Source of the DNA: Palsa-504 sp963739135
GTDB taxonomy: Bacteria > Actinomycetota > Actinomycetes > Streptosporangiales > Streptosporangiaceae
Assembly (NCBI GenBank): GCA_963739135.1
Contig: CAVTZG010000025.1
Coordinates: forward strand, 124,001 to 188,000
Reading direction: 5' to 3'
DNA length: 64,000 nucleotides
This document shows positions 58,924 through 64,000 of this stretch, in pieces; the stretch's first letter is position 1, and every line of letters starts with the position of its first letter. The translations under genes were made by a program, and so were the position numbers. Under the pieces are notes generated by a model that was not told the origin of the DNA, did not search any database, and saw nothing but the letters and a program-made list of their open reading frames with translations.

Positions 58924-59787
58924 TCAGAGGGGGGTCGCGCCGGGAAGCCCGGACGGCGATGTGGCGCCTGGGCGGGGACCGAGGATCGGCGCTTCGCCAC
59001 GTCTGCGCGCGCGCAACTCGAACCCGACGAGTAGGAACGCCAGGACATAGATGAAGGCGGTCGTGACCGCCTGGATCGTCGCGGTGGCCCCGGCGGTGCC
59101 GGTTTCGAGGTTGTAGAGGCCGTGCCAGACCGCGCAGGCGAGGATGCTCCCGCCCGTGCCGTTGTAGAGCCAGGTGAGCACGATCGAGCCGCAGGCGAGG
59201 CCGAAGACGAAGCCGACGTACCCAACCGGAGCGAAACCGCGGTAGGTAGCGACGGTGAAGAAGTAGGGCAGGTGCCAGACGGCCCAGATTGGGGTGATCA
59301 GGAGCGCGGCGGCGAGAGCACCGTGGCGGCGCTGCAGCAGCGGCAGCGCGAAGCCGCGCCAGCCCGTCTCCTCGCCGAAGGTGATCAGGACCACGATCAC
59401 GGCGACAGGAACGACGCCGATCGCGGGCAGGCCGCTGTAGCAGCCGAAGTCGCTCCCGCGCGGCAGCTTGCCGATGGCCGCAGCAACTGCGAGCGCAACA
59501 GCGAGGAAAGCGAGCGGGCTCAACGTCGCGGCCCACCAGCGCAATGGCATGCGCCAGCGGGCCATCCGGGCGAGAAGGTCGCGAACGCCCGCACGACCCC
59601 AGACGACCGCCGTCACCGCGAATGCCGCGAGGGCCGGGCCGAACAGCGCGGGAAGATTAGTCGGCCAGCCGACACCCTTTTCAACCACGTCCCCCGCGGC
59701 CGCGAACGGGAACGTCCACCCCCACGAGATCGCGTACGTCAAGACCACGAAGGACGCAAGCGGCCAAAACGTCTTCGCGCCGGTCAC
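58924..59787 (-). CDS. CPBP-family intramembrane metalloprotease
   Basis: 287-residue membrane protein with about seven helices and the CPBP motifs EETGWRGFALPLLQRR, HLPYFF and ACAVWHGLYN (glutamate and histidine metal ligands). CPBP proteins resemble CAAX prenyl proteases and often act in bacteriocin immunity or protein maturation. GTG 59787 is the first start at the conserved FWPLASFVVLTYAISWGW; it has no clear Shine-Dalgarno. A truncated paralogue lies at 61156-61791. Confidence 0.88.
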   Translation of the reverse strand: MTGAKTFWPLASFVVLTYAISWGWTFPFAAAGDVVEKGVGWPTNLPALFGPALAAFAVTAVVWGRAGVRDLLARMARWRMPLRWWAATLSPLAFLAVALAVAAAIGKLPRGSDFGCYSGLPAIGVVPVAVIVVLITFGEETGWRGFALPLLQRRHGALAAALLITPIWAVWHLPYFFTVATYRGFAPVGYVGFVFGLACGSIVLTWLYNGTGGSILACAVWHGLYNLETGTAGATATIQAVTTAFIYVLAFLLVGFELRARRRGEAPILGPRPGATSPSGLPGATPL

Positions 59788-59831
59788 TGGATGAAGTGTA
59801 CGTCGCGGCGGGACGGGCGCGACGGCACCCG

Positions 59832-59918
59832 TCACGTGGGCCGCGGCCCGGCCGCGTACGCACAGGCACCGTTTGCGACGAGCGCGACCGCGGTGACAAG
59901 CAGGGTGCTGGCGGCCAT
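59832..59918 (-). CDS. 28-residue hydrophobic small ORF with strong ribosome site
   Basis: ATG 59918 is preceded by GGAGGAGGAGC and the peptide MAASTLLVTAVALVANGACA ends YAAGPRPT. It forms one helix and stops at 59832, 44 bases before the CPBP start. Sequence resembles the N-terminus of DoxX/DUF4345-like membrane proteins, so it may be the start of a truncated gene rather than a functional peptide. Confidence 0.4.
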   Translation of the reverse strand: MAASTLLVTAVALVANGACAYAAGPRPT

Positions 59919-60300
59919 CGGCTCCTCCTCCGTAACAGGACAGTAGTCCCGTGATGGCTACCTGCATAGGGCTTGATACAGCAACGGAACGGCCAGGCAT
60001 CTGGCCACTGAGAGCGAGTAAGGCCACGCCTGCCATCCGCCCGAAGGGCTCGCAGCAAGCGCCCTGCGAGCCCTTGCGCGTGCGCGGGGTTTGATTCGAT
60101 CGGCGCGGCCAGGTCGGCACGGGTCGCGCCTTTGGGTCTAGACCGCCGCTCTTTCGCCGTGTCCCGATTCGCGTTGATCGTGCGATCTTCCCGCGCCGTT
60201 TCATCGCGTCTGCCTGCGGTTTTGCATGCTGATTGTCAGTGTTCGGGCCTGCCCGGCGGTGTGTTCTGGCCGGCCCTTGCCGTGACGCCGTAAGACACCC
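59919..60300. other. intergenic region, no gene recognised
   Basis: About 380 bases with lower and uneven GC (60060-60240), no consistent coding frame, no clear promoter or repeat. Probably degraded sequence. Confidence 0.5.
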
Positions 60301-60444
60301 ATGCGATTTTCAGATCTGATGGGTTACGGGGCGGAGGCGGCCGCGATCATCACCGCTTATCCGCAGGTGGCGGCCTGGTGCGCGCGGCTGCGGGGCCGGT
60401 ATGACGGGCGGCATGCTAAGCCGAGGCGCAACCAGCTGGGCTAG
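60301..60444 (+). CDS. 47-residue ORF of uncertain status
   Basis: From ATG 60301: MRFSDLMGYGAEAAAIITAY, then PQVAAWCARLRGRY and a basic end HAKPRRNQLG. It has a plausible alpha-helical, basic composition, but no ribosome site is seen and no family was recognised. Could be the 3' piece of an older gene. Confidence 0.25.
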   Translation: MRFSDLMGYGAEAAAIITAYPQVAAWCARLRGRYDGRHAKPRRNQLG

Positions 60445-60682
60445 TCCGTCCCGCCTGGGTAGTGTCACCTGGGGGATGGCGGGTTGCATGATTACTCGGG
60501 TGACGGTCTGCGCTACCTGGTGCGCCTCAGCGTGCCCCGGACCGGCGGCTGGCGCGCGTGGGGGGCAGCTCGCGGCGGCTTCGAGCGCCGTCTTGCGGGG
60601 ACAGGGGAGCGCGGCGGTCACCCGCCCGCATATCGAGTCTGAGACCCAGCGCGAGTAAATAATCGCTGGCAGATACTGCGGC

Positions 60683-61159
60683 TCAATCGTCAAGGTCGAC
60701 ACGGACCAGCACCGCGCTGGCGCTGATCTGCCGCGGCTCGGTGTCGCCGGGACTCGGTGAAGCCTGCTTGGGCAGGCCGAGGGCTCGTCTTGCCTGGGGG
60801 ACGGCGCGCAGGTAGGCGGTCAGACCCTCAGCGAATTCGGGTTGCCGGCTCCGGTCGATCACCATGGCATGACCGTGGATGTCGTGCCCGGCCAGAACCA
60901 GGTCTACGTCGGCCCCACCGCGGAGGTTACGCCACCAGGTCTTGTGCTCGGGTGAGCCAGGCAGAATCCAGACGCGGTTACCGTCTCGCGCGAACTGCAC
61001 CGGCAGTTCGTACATGCGGCCGGTGCGGCGGCCGCGGTAGCGGATCAGCGCGAGGCGGCTGCTCAGCCGATGTCCGGCAGGGCCCCGCAGCAAATGCCGC
61101 AGGAGCGGGTTGGCCAGGTGGTTGGTGACCCAGATGCCGAGTGGCTGACGCCGGTTCAC
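60683..61159 (-). CDS. deazaflavin-dependent (F420) nitroreductase-family protein
   Basis: 158 residues of the Ddn-like split-barrel family: ALIRYRGRRTGRMYELPVQF, VWILPGSPEHKTWWRNLRGG and DVDLVLAGHDIHGHAMVID match the F420-binding core. Members reduce quinones or nitro compounds with F420H2. GTG 61159 overlaps the stop of the CPBP paralogue (GTGA), so the two are coupled. Cofactor use is inferred from family. Confidence 0.85.
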   Translation of the reverse strand: MNRRQPLGIWVTNHLANPLLRHLLRGPAGHRLSSRLALIRYRGRRTGRMYELPVQFARDGNRVWILPGSPEHKTWWRNLRGGADVDLVLAGHDIHGHAMVIDRSRQPEFAEGLTAYLRAVPQARRALGLPKQASPSPGDTEPRQISASAVLVRVDLDD

Positions 61160-61791
61160 GCGGGTCCCAGCACTGAGGGCCGTCCGCGCCGCCGGGCCCG
61201 CAGTTCAAGCACGATCAGGACCACACCCTGGATCATAATCAGGGTGGTGACCACCGCGGCGAGCATGCCGGTGGCGGCTTGGGTTCCGCTGACGAAGTTG
61301 TACAGCCCGTGCCAGACGGCAACCAGCAGGATGCTGCCGCCGGACCGGTTGTACAGCCAGGTCAAGACGACCGCGCCGATGGTCAGCCCGAGAAACATGC
61401 CAACGTATTGGACCGGGTCGTAGTCCCGGTAGCTGGCGATCACGAAAAACTGCGGCAGGTGCCAGCCGAACCACAGCACGGCGATGATGAGCGAGCTGGT
61501 CAGCGGGCTGAACCGGCGCTGCAACTGCGGCAGGGCATATCCGCGCCAGCCGGTCTCCTCGCCAAGGGCGCCGACGGTAATGAGCAGCAGCACACCCACC
61601 AGGCCGATCGCCGGAATCCCGCTGAACCGGCCGAAGTCCGCCACGCCCGGCAGGGCTTTCCCGGCCGCAACCATGGCGATCAGCGCGAGCCCCAGGAATG
61701 CGGCGGGGCTCACGGCCGCCAGCCACCAGCGCAGCGGGACCCGCCACCGAGCCACCCGAGCCAGCAGGTCACGTATCCCCGGGCGCCCCAC
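61156..61791 (-). CDS. 5'-truncated CPBP metalloprotease paralogue
   Basis: 211 residues clearly homologous to the CPBP protein at 58924 (shared GIRDLLARVARWR, EETGWRGYALPQLQRR, HLPQFF, AVWHGLYNF), but lacking the first two membrane helices. In frame upstream of GTG 61791 only about ten matching codons are seen before unrelated sequence. All catalytic residues remain, so activity is possible but unlikely to be normal. Overlaps the F420-family gene. Confidence 0.75.
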   Translation of the reverse strand: MGRPGIRDLLARVARWRVPLRWWLAAVSPAAFLGLALIAMVAAGKALPGVADFGRFSGIPAIGLVGVLLLITVGALGEETGWRGYALPQLQRRFSPLTSSLIIAVLWFGWHLPQFFVIASYRDYDPVQYVGMFLGLTIGAVVLTWLYNRSGGSILLVAVWHGLYNFVSGTQAATGMLAAVVTTLIMIQGVVLIVLELRARRRGRPSVLGPA

Positions 61792-61795
61792 GGTC

Positions 61796-61960
61796 CACGC
61801 TGTATTCGCCTGGCGGGAACCAGGTCAGGTCAGGTTCTGCGAGGCGAAGGTCGGCCCGGATCGGATCAAGCCCACCCAGCTCTGGTTCGTCGAGCTGGCG
61901 TTGCGCTTCCGTCGCCTAGAGCAGTTCACGATCGCCGAGGTCGCCGGTGATCACGGGATT
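61796..61960 (+). pseudogene. fragment resembling a VRR-NUC-like nuclease
   Basis: The frame gives WREPGQVRFCEAKVGPDRIK, then PTQLWFVELALRFRRLEQFT and IAEVAGD, which looks like the K-Q-containing core of VRR-NUC or similar restriction-like domains. No start codon or complete domain is present. It abuts the break point of the truncated CPBP gene, suggesting an old rearrangement. Confidence 0.35.
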
Positions 61961-62107
61961 CACGAGGGCGTTGGGCGACTGGGTCAACGCTGGGGGGACT
62001 GTTCGTACCACGAGAAGGCTAAGGTTGCCATGGGCGATCGTTCGCGGAGCCCAGGGGCGAGGACCGGGCATCCTGGCTTCGCGTCCCGCGGCGCGATGAG
62101 GAGAGCC

Positions 62108-62698
62108 ATGACGAGCAACATCCAGAACGCGGGCCTGCTCACCCTGCGTGCCGGCGTCGGCGGGGTGCTCATCGCGCACGGTGTGCAGAAGCTGTTCGGA
62201 TGGCTGGGCGGCGCCGGGCTCACCGGCACCGCGGATGCCTTCGAGCAGATGGGATTCCGGCCCGGCCGGCAGAGCGCCATCGCAGCGGGGCTGGGCGAGG
62301 CCGGCGGAGGGGCACTGATCGTGCTGGGTCTTGCCACCCCGGCAGCCGGTGCAGCGGCCGCGGGCACCATGATCCCGGCCGCGGCCGTTCACGCGCCCAG
62401 CGGTTTCTTCGCCACCGGCGGCGGCTATGAGTACCCCGCCCTGCTCGGCCTGTCCGCCGCCGCCCTGGCTCTGACCGGTCCTGGCGATTGGTCGCTCGAT
62501 GCCCGGCTGGGTCACGGTCTCAACCCGCCGTGGATGGCGGCCGCCACCCTTCTCGCATCCGCCGGCGCCTCCGCGCTGGTTCTGCAGCATCGTCGCAAGG
62601 CACTAACGGCCCAGAACCCCCTGCCCGCCGCGCCGGCCGGAGGAAACGGTCAGGTCCCCGATGGCGCGACGACGCCGGGCCCCGGGACCACTCGGTGA
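62108..62698 (+). CDS. DoxX-family membrane protein
   Basis: 196 residues with four membrane helices: LLTLRAGVGGVLIAHGVQKL, GWLGGAGLTGTADAFEQMGF, GLGEAGGGALIVLGLATPAA and a C-terminal Pro/Gly tail. ATG 62108 follows GAGGAGAG. DoxX proteins act in thiol stress or quinone-linked membrane redox functions. It is not in an operon here. Confidence 0.9.
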   Translation: MTSNIQNAGLLTLRAGVGGVLIAHGVQKLFGWLGGAGLTGTADAFEQMGFRPGRQSAIAAGLGEAGGGALIVLGLATPAAGAAAAGTMIPAAAVHAPSGFFATGGGYEYPALLGLSAAALALTGPGDWSLDARLGHGLNPPWMAAATLLASAGASALVLQHRRKALTAQNPLPAAPAGGNGQVPDGATTPGPGTTR

Positions 62699-63195
62699 GC
62701 TATTAGCGGGTAGAGGTCCAGTTGTTGTGCCACATCGCGGCGGTGGACGCGAGGGTGTGGGTGGGCAAACGCGGCTGGTGCCCGTGCTCACGGGCGGCAG
62801 CGGCGCTGCGGGTCGATGGCGGGCCACCGCCTTCTCGACGTGTTCTGCGCGGTTGTGCCAACGGTGCCACCTGCTGGCGGCCTTCGACCTTGTGGGTGCC
62901 GAAAACCCCGGCTGGCGTCATCCCGGCGTTTCCACCGGGGAACCAAGCGATCCGGTGGCGCGGTGGCGTCATGCCTCATCGCAGCATCACCCCGCGACCG
63001 GAGCATCTTTCTCGGTGATCAGGTGACCGGCCCTGCGAGTTTTAGCCCGAAGTTCCCCCCAAGCCGATTGGTCAACGCGTTGTACCAGGTGGTAGAGCCC
63101 TTGATCACGAAAATTACATGTCTACGTAGTCATGAGCTGAGGTCGTTTTACCTGGTCAAGGCCTATGTTGCCTCGCGACCGGGGGGAACTACGGT
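62699..63195. other. no gene recognised; AT-richer patch
   Basis: About 500 bases without a credible frame. 63085-63185 is distinctly AT-richer and contains the 8-bp palindrome CTACGTAG (63121-63128) flanked by CATG sites. Likely debris or foreign DNA. Confidence 0.5.
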
Positions 63196-63543
63196 TTAGC
63201 GGCGCCCGGGAGACGGGGTATCCCGCGGGGCAAAGGGCTCGCATTCCCGGCGGAGGTCGTCCATGAAGGCGCGCCATCTGGCGGGGTCGATGTGCCGCTT
63301 CGCCGTCCAGAGAGTGCTGGCCAGGCCCTTCTGGAACATCTCAGCCCTGGCGCGGGCCTCGGCCGCCGCGACGTCCGTCTACGTCCCGGCATCGAGGTAC
63401 GGCGCATCTGGCCCTGGCCACATGCGGTGGATCTCGATGAGCGCGGCGCACTGGTCAGCGAAGTACGCGACGCGGTCGCTGAGCTGCTGACGGCGCTCGA
63501 CGAGCCGCTGCCTCCGGCATGCACTGATGCGCGCTCGATCGCG
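63196..63543 (-). pseudogene. degraded gene with in-frame TAG
   Basis: The minus strand reads QQLSDRVAYFADQCAALIEI, HRMWPGPDAPYLDAGT, then a TAG (63379-63381) and continues in the same frame as DVAAAEARARAEMFQKGLAS and IDPARWRAFMDDLRREC to TAA at 63196. Helical, codon-like sequence on both sides of the stop suggests one former gene. Family not recognised; the upstream limit is unclear. Confidence 0.35.
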
Positions 63544-63904
63544 ACCTGACTTTCTCCGTCCGCATGGGACGCGAAGATGCGAGATCCTGTTGCCCGGCGG
63601 CCTCGCACTCCCACCCGCCTCTGGCGACTTCAGTTCCAAGCCGGGAATTCCAGGACCTTCCAGCTGCGCAAGCTCGACCTCGGCATCTGCGGCCGACCTA
63701 TGGCACACGGCACGCCAGCGTCACCGGCGCGCGCCTCGATCGGCGGGACGGACGTCGTCTCGCACGCGGCGCTGGCCAGCAAACGCGCGTCTACCTGCCG
63801 CACCGCGTATGAGCCGGGGCGCCGCCGGCCTGCCGGCATGCGGCGTGCTGGCACGGGGATGGCCCGGCAGGCGGCGCAGAGCGCGGAGAAGGAGGCGGAG
63901 AAGC
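63544..63904. other. no gene recognised
   Basis: Several short open frames exist on both strands but none has a ribosome site, a recognisable motif or consistent codon bias. Probably non-coding or the tail of a gene beyond the window. Confidence 0.4.
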
Positions 63905-63938
63905 AGAAGGCCCGGGCCCGCAGGGGCCCGGGCCTTCT
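63905..63938. terminator. strong 15-bp terminator hairpin
   Basis: AGAAGGCCCGGGCCC (63905-63919) pairs perfectly with 63924-63938, loop GCAG, followed by CTCT on the plus strand. A typical actinobacterial terminator, probably ending a gene that lies just outside the window or serving both strands. Confidence 0.75.
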
Positions 63939-64000
63939 CTGCGGAGCCGGCAGCCCCTCGTGACGGGGGCGGGGAGGGTGCCGGGCCCCGGTTCTAGGAG

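Noticed and set aside
60445..60682. Possible gene between the 47-residue ORF and the F420-family gene.
   Set aside because: Open frames on both strands lack starts with ribosome sites, motifs or homologous look.

Overview
The window is strongly GC-rich throughout, with GTG starts, GTGA and ATGA start/stop overlaps and actinobacterial gene families (FHA/PASTA-type signalling kinase, BMP-family nucleoside transporter, HelD-like ATPase, DUF3618, DUF4439, deazaflavin-dependent oxidoreductase, ISAzo13-type transposase debris). I infer a soil actinomycete, perhaps in or near Streptosporangiales. The phylum is well supported, the order is a guess. No rRNA, tRNA or CRISPR array was recognised.

1-7 kb: the end of an unknown protein; pobA (4-hydroxybenzoate hydroxylase) diverging from an IclR regulator, with a 26-codon leader ORF overlapping the pobA start; upp; then a frameshifted FHA-domain gene meeting a membrane Ser/Thr kinase tail to tail. 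7-18 kb: nucleoside salvage. cdd-deoA-add run leftward. A BMP lipoprotein, a double ATPase, two permeases and a phosphohexomutase-family enzyme run rightward. Together with upp they would import nucleosides, deaminate and phosphorolyse them, and recycle base and sugar phosphate.

18-26 kb: the classic translation/transcription block rimP-nusA-ylxR-infB-DUF503-rbfA-truB-ribF, all leftward. 26-34.6 kb: accessory genes (two ferritin-like proteins, HelR-like ATPase, ROK regulator, an unknown protein, TPR protein, MarR) and a DUF4081/GNAT acetyltransferase. 34.6-41.3 kb: a secreted alpha/beta hydrolase, and a ribose-class sugar ABC operon facing a DeoR regulator across a 977-bp control region. 41.5-45.1 kb: ispG-rseP-dxr, the MEP pathway and site-2 protease group. 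The usual actinobacterial order dxr-rseP-ispG-GNAT-proS-rimP appears split by two insertions, and proS is not in the window.

45-54.4 kb: a secreted phosphoesterase, pterin dehydratase, gcvT-gcvH, a frameshifted DUF3618 gene, a FIST sensor protein, a decayed quinone oxidoreductase, then a KdpD-type sensor without a kinase domain, divergent from a 29-aa KdpF-like peptide, a second small membrane protein and a GNAT, with no kdpABC. 54.8-64 kb: acyl-CoA ligase, SDR, SnoaL-like, DoxX and two CPBP proteases, set among clear decay: scrambled ISAzo13 transposase pieces, an ADH tail, an endonuclease-like fragment and stretches with no gene.

A recurring peculiarity is short tandem repeats with units that are multiples of 3 inside or beside coding sequences (cdd, mutase, nusA, infB, helR twice, a TPR gene, DUF3618). 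Hairpins directly after the substrate-binding-protein gene occur in both ABC operons.
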